10,128 bases of DNA, taken from contig JAHFEC010000033.1 of NCBI GenBank assembly GCA_023248665.1, positions 1 to 10,128 on the forward strand. The letters run 5' to 3'. Shown one piece after another: positions 1 through 7,489 of this stretch. The first letter of the stretch is position 1. Each line of letters opens with the position of its first letter. The notes beneath the pieces are model-generated. The model was given only the letters and a program-made list of their open reading frames with translations. It was not told the origin of the DNA and did not search any database. A program made the translations under genes and the position numbers. Source of the DNA: Microcaldota archaeon. Its GTDB lineage: Archaea; Micrarchaeota; Micrarchaeia; Anstonellales; Anstonellaceae.

Positions 1-1511
1 CGGCGATGAAGAGAAAAGAGATGATTTTTCGGCTGCTGGATATGCAATACGAACGCAACGAGACGGAATTGGCGAGCGGCACGTTCCAGGTGAAGGGCGG
101 CACCTTCCTCATCGGCCCGGCCCACGACGAGTATATCGTCAAGGTGGTGCTTGATGACGACAAAATCACGTCCATCTCCATCCTCGAGCCCATGAACCGC
201 ACCATCAGCGAGACGCCGCGCTATTACACCCTCTTCCCGGCCAAACATTACCTCATCCCGCCCTCGGCCAAAGAAAAAGCCATCAAATCCATCCGCGCCG
301 AATTGAAAGAGAGGCTTCCGCAGCTGGGCGCGCTGGAGGCGCAGCGGCTCAAGCAAAGGACAAATTACGACTTGGAAATCATCGAGGAAGTCGGCTACTG
401 CAACGGCATCGAGAACTACTCGCGCCATTTCGACGGGAGGGAGAAGGGCGAGCCGCCGTTCTGCCTGCTGGACTATCTGCCCAAGGATTCGCTGATTATC
501 ATAGACGAGAGCCACGTCACCCTGCCGCAGCTGCACGCGATGTACGAGGGAGACCGCACGCGAAAGAAAAGCCTGGTGGATTACGGCTTCCGTCTGCCCT
601 CCGCCTTCGACAACCGCCCGCTCAAGTGGGAGGAGTTCGATCGGTATCAGAAAAATACGGTCTACGTTTCCGCCACGCCGGCGAAATACGAGCGGGAGAC
701 CTCGCAGCAGATCGTCGAACTGCTCGTTCGCCCCACCGGCATCATCGACCCGCCGGTCGTGGTGCGCCCCACCGAAGGCCAGCTGGACGACGTGCTCGCG
801 CGCATCAAGGAACGCGCCGGAAAAGGGATGCGCACCCTCGTGACCACGCTCACCAAGCGGATGGCCGAAGATTTGGCCGAATACCTCTCGGCGCGCGACA
901 TCCGCGTGCGCTACCTTCACAGCGAGATCGACACCATGGCACGCGCCGAGATCATCCGCCAGCTTCGCTTGGGGGAGTTCGACTGCCTCGTGGGCATCAA
1001 CCTGCTGCGCGAGGGGCTTGACATCCCCGAAGTGGGCCTCGTGGCCATCCTCGACGCGGACAAGGAGGGCTTCCTGCGAAATGCCACCAGCCTGATTCAG
1101 ACCATCGGACGCGCGGCGCGCAACGCGCAGAGCGAAGTGGTGCTCTACGCCGACCGGACCTCGGACGCCATGCAGGAAGCCATCGCCGAGACGGATCGGC
1201 GGCGGGTGGTGCAGGTCGAGTTCAACCGCCAGCACCACATCATCCCGCAAAGCATCATCAAGCGGGTGGGCGCGCGCCTCGGGCCCGAAGATGCTGCGCC
1301 CAGCGTGCGGCACCTGACGGGCGCGGACATCCACAAGCAGATCATCGTGCTGGAAGAGGAGATGAAGGAAGCGGCCGAGATCCTCGATTTCGAGAAGGCC
1401 ATCGCGATCCGGGACCAGATCAAGGAGCTCAAGGAGAAGAAAGAGGACCGGGACAAGCTGAAAAAAGAGGAGAAAAACAGGCAAAGAAAAACAAAAACAG
1501 ACGATCAGTAG
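1..1511 (+). CDS. uvrB: UvrB, excinuclease ABC subunit B (5'-truncated by window edge)
   Basis: UvrB is the DNA-damage verification helicase of nucleotide excision repair: UvrA loads it on DNA and it then recruits UvrC for incision. About 501 residues are visible. The reading frame is already open at the left edge (codon GCG at 3-5) and the first visible residues match the family's internal QYERN...GTF segment, so the N-terminal ~165 residues with Walker A and the beta-hairpin lie outside the window. Visible landmarks, counted from the Met codon at 6, are the Walker B/DESH box at 167-170, SATP at 222-225, motif V (LLREGLDIPE) at 333-342, motif VI (QTIGRAAR) at 365-372 and a C-terminal UVR/UvrC-binding motif at about 444-478. 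A Lys/Arg/Glu-rich tail follows and the gene ends at TAG 1509-1511. It overlaps the convergent TPR-like gene by 7 bp. The identification is firm; the Met at 6 is not the true start. Confidence 0.97.
   Translation, partial: AMKRKEMIFRLLDMQYERNETELASGTFQVKGGTFLIGPAHDEYIVKVVLDDDKITSISILEPMNRTISETPRYYTLFPAKHYLIPPSAKEKAIKSIRAELKERLPQLGALEAQRLKQRTNYDLEIIEEVGYCNGIENYSRHFDGREKGEPPFCLLDYLPKDSLIIIDESHVTLPQLHAMYEGDRTRKKSLVDYGFRLPSAFDNRPLKWEEFDRYQKNTVYVSATPAKYERETSQQIVELLVRPTGIIDPPVVVRPTEGQLDDVLARIKERAGKGMRTLVTTLTKRMAEDLAEYLSARDIRVRYLHSEIDTMARAEIIRQLRLGEFDCLVGINLLREGLDIPEVGLVAILDADKEGFLRNATSLIQTIGRAARNAQSEVVLYADRTSDAMQEAIAETDRRRVVQVEFNRQHHIIPQSIIKRVGARLGPEDAAPSVRHLTGADIHKQIIVLEEEMKEAAEILDFEKAIAIRDQIKELKEKKEDRDKLKKEEKNRQRKTKTDDQ
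1461..1504 (-). terminator. Oligo-T terminator of the TPR-like gene, inside uvrB's 3' end
   Basis: Read on the minus strand, the bases just after the TGA of the TPR-like gene hold four T runs of five or six bases within about 45 nt, interrupted mainly by G and C. Archaeal RNA polymerase terminates at such oligo-T tracts without needing a hairpin. The same DNA encodes the Lys/Gln-rich tail of UvrB on the plus strand, so the sequence appears to do two jobs. The T runs are directly visible; the terminator function is inferred. Confidence 0.55.
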
Positions 1512-2644
1512 CGATTGGCTTTCCAGACGCTCTGGTCGGCCATTTCGTCGCCCGGCACACCGGAGTACATTTCCCTTGACCTGTTGGAAACATCCGCGCC
1601 GGGCAGAACGTCGTCCGCATCGAGAGAGGATGACGGGATGCTGGCGCGGCCGGAATCCCGGTACGCGCGCAGCGCCTCCGGACTCATGCCCGAATCCGAC
1701 AGGGCGCTTTCAAGGAATCCGGGCGCGGACTGCTGGATGCTGGCCGCGATCTCCTCGATTTGTTTTGGCGTGGCTGGTTCCGAGGGCAGGCCGAAAGCCG
1801 TGGAGACCTTCTGGATCCCTTCCTTGAGCCGCCCGACTTGATCGGGATACGCTTTACTGAACTGCGAGAAAGTGGCGCGCATTATCTTCGCGATATTGAC
1901 CCGCTCGCCCAGAAGCGTGTCCAGCCCGTCCAGGATGGCCATGACCTCGTGGGCGTGCACCGGATCGGGGCTTTTTATTTGGCCGTATTTGTAGACCATT
2001 CCACGAGAACCGGTCGAGATGCGCGAATCAATCGTATGGAGCGCGACACCCAGATTGAGGAGCGTCATCTGGGCCGCTTCCACCATCTTCCCCATTTGCG
2101 GCGTCTTCTTCTGCGCTTCCGGCGCCTTATTCATCAGAGCCGGATTCTTGGCCGGGCCCGCATCCGGTGGCGTGGACATGAAATACTTGAAGAGGCCGGC
2201 CACATGGCAGAAAACCTCGGGGTTGTACGGATTGAGCTGCGCGGCCCTCATGTAATCCGCGAACGCCAGCCGGACGGAACCGTCCCTGTAAAACAGGTTG
2301 CCCCGGTAGAAATAAAGCATATCCCAGCCCTCGACGGCATGCAAGGCCTTGCCCATATGCTCGCGGGTGGAGGAGATGACCGAATTGAGGTATTCGATGG
2401 AAGTGAGCATTCCGTGGCGTTCGGACAGGCCGTGTGACGTGCTGATCGCGGAATGGACCTTGAACAAGGTGGTGGCCGCAGGCGCATTGAAGCCAGCCCC
2501 ATATTTTCGGACGGCATGAGCGTCCGCCTCGCAGGCGCAGAAGATATCCCCGTCCATGAGGTTTTTGAAAGCGGCATAGTCCAGCGTGATGAACTTCTTC
2601 ACGCTCTCGGGTTTGATTCTCTGGATTATTTTGTGGTTTATCAT
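1505..2644 (-). CDS. TPR-like repeat protein of unknown function
   Basis: This is a predicted soluble protein of 379 residues with no signal peptide or membrane segment. Residues about 108-142 (LYFYRGNLFYRDGS...AFADYMRAAQLNPYNPE) have the tetratricopeptide pattern: paired helices, small residues at the packing positions and the LNP ending. The flanking helices may be degenerate repeats. Residues about 158-185 are a Pro/Ala/Lys-rich linker and the last ~50 are Ser/Asp/Gly-rich and probably disordered. I do not recognise the family; TPR units usually act as protein-binding scaffolds. I chose ATG 2644 because a TATA box (2665-2674) is centred 26 bp upstream, fitting a leaderless mRNA; a GTG at 2659 would add five residues. 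It lies between uvrB and uvrA but on the opposite strand, so a repair role would be guilt by location only. Confidence 0.8.
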   Translation of the reverse strand: MINHKIIQRIKPESVKKFITLDYAAFKNLMDGDIFCACEADAHAVRKYGAGFNAPAATTLFKVHSAISTSHGLSERHGMLTSIEYLNSVISSTREHMGKALHAVEGWDMLYFYRGNLFYRDGSVRLAFADYMRAAQLNPYNPEVFCHVAGLFKYFMSTPPDAGPAKNPALMNKAPEAQKKTPQMGKMVEAAQMTLLNLGVALHTIDSRISTGSRGMVYKYGQIKSPDPVHAHEVMAILDGLDTLLGERVNIAKIMRATFSQFSKAYPDQVGRLKEGIQKVSTAFGLPSEPATPKQIEEIAASIQQSAPGFLESALSDSGMSPEALRAYRDSGRASIPSSSLDADDVLPGADVSNRSREMYSGVPGDEMADQSVWKANRY

Positions 2645-2664
2645 GAATATATTACGCACTCCAC

Positions 2665-2674
2665 ATTTATAAAC
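2665..2674 (-). promoter_or_regulatory. Archaeal TATA box (box A) of the TPR-like gene
   Basis: The minus strand reads GTTTATAAAT. The core TTTATAAA is centred about 26 bp upstream of ATG 2644, so the predicted transcript would start at or next to the A of the start codon. This matches the classic archaeal TBP box and supports ATG over the upstream GTG. The repeat array at 2720-2890 lies immediately upstream. Confidence 0.65.
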
Positions 2675-2719
2675 TAATCACAAATGAAGTTTAATTAACA
2701 CAAATAGACCCGCAGGGCC

Positions 2720-2890
2720 AAAGCAGGCAAGAGAGGGCAAGACAGATAGACCGGTGGCGGCCCCGCAGGCAAGATGAAAGCAGGCAAGAGAGGGCAAGAC
2801 AGATAGACCGGTGGCGGCCCCGCAGACAAGATGAAAGCAGGCAAGAGAGGGCAAGACAGATAGACCGGTGGCGGCCCCGCAGACAAGATG
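2720..2890. repeat. Three tandem copies of a 57-bp unit
   Basis: The copies are 2720-2776, 2777-2833 and 2834-2890, directly abutting and in the same orientation. They are identical except for one position: G at 2769 in copy 1, A at 2826 and 2883 in copies 2 and 3. A degenerate partial copy (TAGACC...CGCAGGGCC) precedes them at about 2705-2719. Each unit contains the shorter motif GCAGGCAAGA or a variant more than once, which suggests growth by slippage. The plus strand is purine-rich and T-poor. The unit length is a multiple of three, so minus-strand frames stay open, but no convincing protein is encoded. The array sits in the divergent promoter region of the TPR-like gene and uvrA. Confidence 0.95.
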
Positions 2891-2930
2891 GTAATGGCTA
2901 GTGGATGATGAATGGGAAGTAACGCCCGCG

Positions 2931-2940
2931 TTTTTAAATG
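2931..2940 (+). promoter_or_regulatory. Candidate distal TATA box for uvrA
   Basis: TTTTTAAATG is an AT-rich box in GC-rich surroundings. If used, transcription would start near 2961 and give uvrA a leader of about 145 nt, of which the part up to 3080 contains no U. A second candidate box lies much closer to the gene (3077-3086), and sequence alone does not decide between them. Confidence 0.3.
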
Positions 2941-2946
2941 TCGGTT

Positions 2947-3080
2947 GAGAAAACAGACGGCCCAAGGCAAAAACAAGGAGAACAGGGAAAACGCGCAAAG
3001 CCCGGGGACAAAAACAGACAAACAGACCGGGCCCGCGAAGACGGACAGACCGGGCCCGCGAGGACGAAAAAGCCGCAAGA
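2947..3080 (+). other. 134-nt tract with no T (possible U-free uvrA leader)
   Basis: The plus strand contains only A, C and G from 2947 to 3080; flanking Ts are at 2946 and 3081. Because ATG, GTG, TTG and every stop codon need T, the tract holds neither start nor stop codons in any forward frame. The upstream extension of the uvrA frame to an ATG at 2938 is therefore automatically open and is not evidence of coding. A translation would be a Lys/Arg/Gln/Gly-rich disordered peptide. It could be an unstructured 5' leader or simply intergenic low-complexity DNA. Confidence 0.7.
3022..3067. repeat. Two tandem copies of a 23-bp unit
   Basis: The copies are 3022-3044 and 3045-3067, beginning ACAGACCGGGCCCGCGA and differing at two positions. 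Each contains the palindrome CGGGCCCG. The ACAGAC...CCGG element resembles the ACAGATAGACCGG part of the 57-bp units upstream, so the two arrays may share an origin. The pair lies inside the T-free tract just before uvrA. Confidence 0.85.
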
Positions 3081-3086
3081 TAAAAC
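3077..3086 (+). promoter_or_regulatory. Candidate proximal TATA box for uvrA
   Basis: AAGATAAAAC is centred about 25-26 bp before ATG 3106, the same geometry as the four minus-strand promoters in the window, and would give a leaderless uvrA transcript. The match to TTTATAAA is weak. A purine stretch AAAGGAT at 3094-3100 could alternatively be a poor ribosome binding site. Confidence 0.3.
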
Positions 3087-3105
3087 CACGCTGAAAGGAT
3101 ACCTT

Positions 3106-3513
3106 ATGGTCGAGCCATTCATCCGCATCCGGGGCGCGAGGGAGCACAACCTCAAGGACATCAGCCTTGACATACCGAGAAACACGCTGACGGTGTTCAC
3201 CGGCCTCTCGGGCAGCGGCAAGTCCACGCTGGCGTTCGACACCATCTATGCCGAGGGCCAGCGACGCTACGTCGAGAGCCTGTCCACGTACGCGCGGCAG
3301 TTCCTGGGCGTGATGTCCAAACCCGATGTGGATTCCATCGAGGGCCTCTCGCCGGCCATCTCCATCGAGCAGAAGTCCGGCAGCAAGAACCCCCGCTCCA
3401 CGGTGGGCACCACAACCGAAGTTTACGATTATCTGCGCCTGCTTTTCGCACGCCTCGGCACGCCGTACTGCCCGACCTGCCACGTGCCGAGCAGCAGCCA
3501 GAGCATGGATTAG
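3106..3513 (+). CDS. UvrA N-terminal fragment up to the TAG stop
   Basis: This 135-residue open segment holds the start of ATP-binding domain I: REHNLKDIS at 12-20, Walker A (GLSGSGKS) at 33-40, the YAEGQRRYVESLS segment at about 48-60 and the start of the UvrB-binding region, ending just after a CPTC motif at 122-125. It lacks the ABC signature and Walker B, so it could not form an ATP site alone. ATG 3106 is the family-typical start. An upstream in-frame ATG at 2938 would add 56 low-complexity residues through a region that cannot contain stops; I reject it. This segment is part of the interrupted uvrA. Confidence 0.6.
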   Translation: MVEPFIRIRGAREHNLKDISLDIPRNTLTVFTGLSGSGKSTLAFDTIYAEGQRRYVESLSTYARQFLGVMSKPDVDSIEGLSPAISIEQKSGSKNPRSTVGTTTEVYDYLRLLFARLGTPYCPTCHVPSSSQSMD

Positions 3514-3639
3514 ATCATCGAACAGGTCATGGCGGCCGGCGCGGGGGGCGAGGTGACCGTGTGGGCGCCGCTCGTGCGGGGCCAGAAGGGCACGTTCGAG
3601 AAGCTGGTCGAGGAGCAGTGAAGGCTGGGCTACACGCGC

Positions 3640-5928
<2,289 letters not shown>

Positions 5929-5952
5929 GCACCGAATGAAGAAAGACGGGCC

Positions 5953-6174
5953 CTAGACGCACGCCACGAACTCGTCGACAGTGACTTCGCACTCGCTGAT
6001 GATTTTTCGCAGCAGGCAGCGGTCGATTTCCTTGCTGCCGTGGATGGGAACCACGGTCCAGCGCCCGTCCGGGTGCTTGAATTTGGCATGGCTTCCCTTC
6101 TGACTGGTCTGGGCGAATCCAAGCTTTTGGAGCGCTCGCAGGACTTCTCTGAGCTTAAGCGGGCGCAGGGCCAC
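5953..6174 (-). CDS. hicA: HicA-type mRNA interferase toxin
   Basis: HicA toxins are small double-stranded-RNA-binding-fold ribonucleases that cleave mRNA when not neutralised by HicB. The 73-residue protein fits the family length. It opens with the typical KLREVLRALQKLGF helix (7-20), followed by the QKGSH motif (25-29) whose His29 is the expected catalytic residue, HPDGR (34-38) and VPIHGSKEI (42-50), and ends in TVDEFVA. The start is GTG 6174; the gene overlaps the end of hicB by 20 bp, the usual antitoxin-first, translationally coupled order. The stop is TAG. The HicA motifs appear intact, so the toxin is probably active. Confidence 0.9.
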   Translation of the reverse strand: MALRPLKLREVLRALQKLGFAQTSQKGSHAKFKHPDGRWTVVPIHGSKEIDRCLLRKIISECEVTVDEFVACV

Positions 6175-6388
6175 CCTGGATGGGCACCTCGACCGTCCGC
6201 ACTCCGATCAGCCGATAACGGGGTGCGGACTCTTCTTCTAAACAAAGAGCGATGACTTCTTTGATGCGTTCCATCACTTGTGCCACTGTCTTTCCCTGCG
6301 TGTGGCACTTGGGAATAGCTGGAACCGAGGCGATGAAATAGCCGTCTTCGCCCTTTTCGATGACCACGGTGAAAGTTTCGGTTTTCAT
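6155..6388 (-). CDS. hicB: HicB-type antitoxin
   Basis: This 77-residue protein is the predicted antitoxin of the HicA toxin encoded just downstream. The N-terminal half has the HicB fold pattern: strand TFTVVIEKGEDGYFIASVP (5-23), then PKCHTQGKTVAQVMERIKE (26-44), leading into a helix. No C-terminal helix-turn-helix or ribbon-helix-helix is visible, so this is the short HicB form, which may repress weakly or through the HicAB complex. ATG 6388 was chosen because HicB homology begins there and a TATA-like box is centred about 27 bp upstream; the in-frame ATG at 6439 would place the start inside the uvrA remnant. The gene overlaps hicA by 20 bp. Confidence 0.88.
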   Translation of the reverse strand: MKTETFTVVIEKGEDGYFIASVPAIPKCHTQGKTVAQVMERIKEVIALCLEEESAPRYRLIGVRTVEVPIQGGPAPA

Positions 6389-6410
6389 GAAGTGGGTTGA
6401 GGAAGCCGGG

Positions 6411-6420
6411 CTTTTAATAG
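6411..6420 (-). promoter_or_regulatory. TATA-like box of hicBA
   Basis: The minus strand reads CTATTAAAAG, centred about 27 bp upstream of hicB ATG 6388, consistent with a leaderless transcript. It abuts the start of the displaced uvrA 3'-end copy at 6420-6423, so the promoter travels with the hicBA cassette rather than with the uvrA remnant. Confidence 0.5.
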
Positions 6421-6512
6421 TTGTGATGGCCGCCGGCACGCCGGAAGAAGTGAGCCGGAATTCGGAGAGCTATGCGGGGCAGTACCTGCAAGCGGTGTTG
6501 AGGAAGAGATAG
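6420..6512 (+). pseudogene. Displaced duplicate of the uvrA 3' end (copy B)
   Basis: Read in frame from GTT 6420, this stretch encodes a relative of the last ~30 residues of UvrA (AAGTPEEVSRNSESYAGQYL) and stops at TAG 6510-6512. It aligns without gaps to 5839-5928, in the same orientation. Differences are mostly third-position changes plus the variable final residues. Its codons are more G/C-rich (GCC, GGC, GTG, TAC, CTG) than those of copy A and match the body of uvrA better. I infer it may be the native uvrA tail, displaced when hicBA arrived. It is far too short to function and has no start of its own. Confidence 0.88.
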
Positions 6513-6514
6513 GC

Positions 6515-6545
6515 AAGAAAGAGATAAAAAGAGAAAACCCCCCAA
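6515..6545 (-). terminator. Possible oligo-T terminator on the minus strand
   Basis: Read on the minus strand this stretch is GGGGGG followed by a T-rich pyrimidine run (TTTTCTCTTTTT...), similar in style to the terminal tract at 10070-10128. It could stop transcripts from the PIN-domain gene before they reach hicBA, although that gene ends about 275 bp upstream. The placement is inferred. Confidence 0.3.
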
Positions 6546-6594
6546 CAAGTACGAGATAACGACAAAAATCCTTGACTTGAGCATAATCCGATTG

Positions 6595-6885
6595 ATGGAA
6601 ATTGTTATAAAGCCAATCCGAGCCACGCAATATGTCGAGGTAGGTATTGTGAGTGAAAAAGAAGCACAAGATGACAACGTTGTTCTGATACCGACGCTTC
6701 ACCGCTTCAACGGAAGCACAAAGAAATTCATGCAACTAGTCAACGACCCGAAGATGGCAGACGGATACGCCAAGCTACTTAAAGAACTCGGATGCAAACC
6801 CGCCGAAGTCTCCGAAAAGCTCAGATCCCGCGCTTGGAAAGGTAAGACTGTACACGATATATTTCGCGAAGCGGCGCAGGACTAA
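6595..6885 (+). CDS. Small hypothetical protein, orphan
   Basis: This open frame encodes 96 residues from ATG 6595 to TAA 6883-6885. I do not recognise the family. The sequence is soluble and charged, with a probable strand near the N-terminus (MEIVIKPI), the segment NVVLIPTLHRFNGSTKKF at about 34-51 and amphipathic helices around 61-80. The DNA is more A/T-rich than the flanking repair and redox genes, fitting an accessory origin. The start is uncertain: TTG 6577 is possible, and GTG 6649 (78 residues) has a GAGGT motif 7 nt upstream and a GTTATAAAG box at 6604-6612. Its last 65 bp overlap the 3' end of the convergent PIN gene. It is not placed like a classical antitoxin, which would be upstream on the same strand as the PIN gene. 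Confidence 0.55.
   Translation: MEIVIKPIRATQYVEVGIVSEKEAQDDNVVLIPTLHRFNGSTKKFMQLVNDPKMADGYAKLLKELGCKPAEVSEKLRSRAWKGKTVHDIFREAAQD
6604..6612 (+). promoter_or_regulatory. TATA-like box inside the small hypothetical gene
   Basis: GTTATAAAG is centred about 26 bp before position 6634. A transcript starting there would carry GAGGT (6637-6641), a good Shine-Dalgarno match, 7 nt before GTG 6649. Together they suggest a shorter 78-residue product. The box may be fortuitous because it also reads as codons for Val-Ile-Lys in the longer frame. Confidence 0.3.
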
Positions 6886-7441
6886 GCGCGATTGCCTTCT
6901 TTTCTGTTTTCATTACTCTCGCGAGGAACTCGTCAGGCGTGAGTATCTCCGGGGTTGGAAGGTGAAGGCCGGCATTGATGCTCTCAAGAGTCTCACGCGT
7001 GGATTTCCGGGAGATATGGTGCCGGTTCCAACTCAGAAGAACATCTACGCGCGCATGACACGCAAGCGCTAGAACAGTCGCGTCGGCAGGCTCCAACGCC
7101 AAAGCCGACCCATATTTGTCGGCCAATGCTTTCGATTCGTTGTCAACGGGGGCATGCACATTGAAAAGGCAGTCATAGAGGGAGCGAAGATTTGGAACCG
7201 CAACGGAAAGTTCCTTGCGCACGATGGGAAGCCCGATCGGGCGAACATCGAAATCCAGCAGGATGAATAATGCTTTTTTGGATGAGCGGCAACGCTGATA
7301 ATGCGTTTTTTCACCTTCTTCCAAAAACAAACCGCCCTGTAATAACGTCTCGTAATAAGACAATGCCGGAATGTCACTGATGACATTGGTATCCAAAGAC
7401 ATCGATCGGATTTTGCATATCCGGCCCGAAAACTTCGACAT
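6821..7441 (-). CDS. PIN-domain ribonuclease (VapC-like)
   Basis: PIN domains are metal-dependent single-strand RNases and commonly act as VapC toxins. The 206-residue product has the expected acidic residues: Asp17 in SLDTNV, Glu77 in IVRKEL and Asp120 in EPADATVLALA. These are followed by VDVLLSWNRHHI (132-143), where Asn139 stands near the fourth metal-site position, as in many archaeal members. LPTPEILTPDEFL (161-173) is the usual PIN C-terminal motif; residues ~177-206 form an extra tail. ATG 7441 is preferred because a TTATAA box is centred 26 bp upstream; ATG 7402 (MSLDTN) is the start expected from family alignments. No antitoxin gene lies upstream on this strand, so it is either an orphan or not part of a TA pair. 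Its 3' end overlaps the convergent small gene by 65 bp. Confidence 0.82.
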   Translation of the reverse strand: MSKFSGRICKIRSMSLDTNVISDIPALSYYETLLQGGLFLEEGEKTHYQRCRSSKKALFILLDFDVRPIGLPIVRKELSVAVPNLRSLYDCLFNVHAPVDNESKALADKYGSALALEPADATVLALACHARVDVLLSWNRHHISRKSTRETLESINAGLHLPTPEILTPDEFLARVMKTEKKAIALSPAPLREIYRVQSYLSKRGI

Positions 7442-7462
7442 GCTTAAAGACGGGCTTGGAAA

Positions 7463-7472
7463 GATTATAAGG
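7463..7472 (-). promoter_or_regulatory. TATA box of the PIN-domain gene
   Basis: The minus strand reads CCTTATAATC; the TTATAA core (7465-7470) is centred about 26 bp upstream of ATG 7441. It fits in the 48-bp gap after msrB, indicating that the PIN gene is transcribed from its own promoter rather than only by read-through from the redox operon. Confidence 0.55.
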
Positions 7473-7489
7473 TTGACTCGCGACGGTAT

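Noticed and set aside
1760..2437. Plus-strand frame of 225 codons opposite the TPR gene
   Set aside because: Composition is that of an antisense shadow; the minus strand has the TPR motif, the promoter and the terminator.
2720..2890. Repeat array as a CRISPR
   Set aside because: The 57-bp units abut with no unique spacers and there are no cas genes nearby.
2678..2998. Minus-strand frame with a signal-peptide-like start and 19-residue repeats
   Set aside because: Openness follows from the 57-bp (3 x 19) period and the near-absence of A on that strand; other minus frames are open too, and it runs into the TPR gene's promoter region.
2938..3105. 56-residue N-terminal extension of UvrA
   Set aside because: The region lacks T and so cannot contain stop codons; the encoded peptide is low-complexity, and UvrA family proteins start at the Met encoded at 3106.
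3511..3621. Genome-wide reassignment of TAG or TGA to amino acids
   Set aside because: uvrB ends at a TAG beyond which reading would run far into the antisense of another gene, and TGA ends several genes at their expected lengths.
6385..6735. Minus-strand frame of 116 codons over the uvrA remnant and the small gene
   Set aside because: It overlaps the hicB promoter and start, has no family resemblance and no promoter with the spacing seen for other genes.
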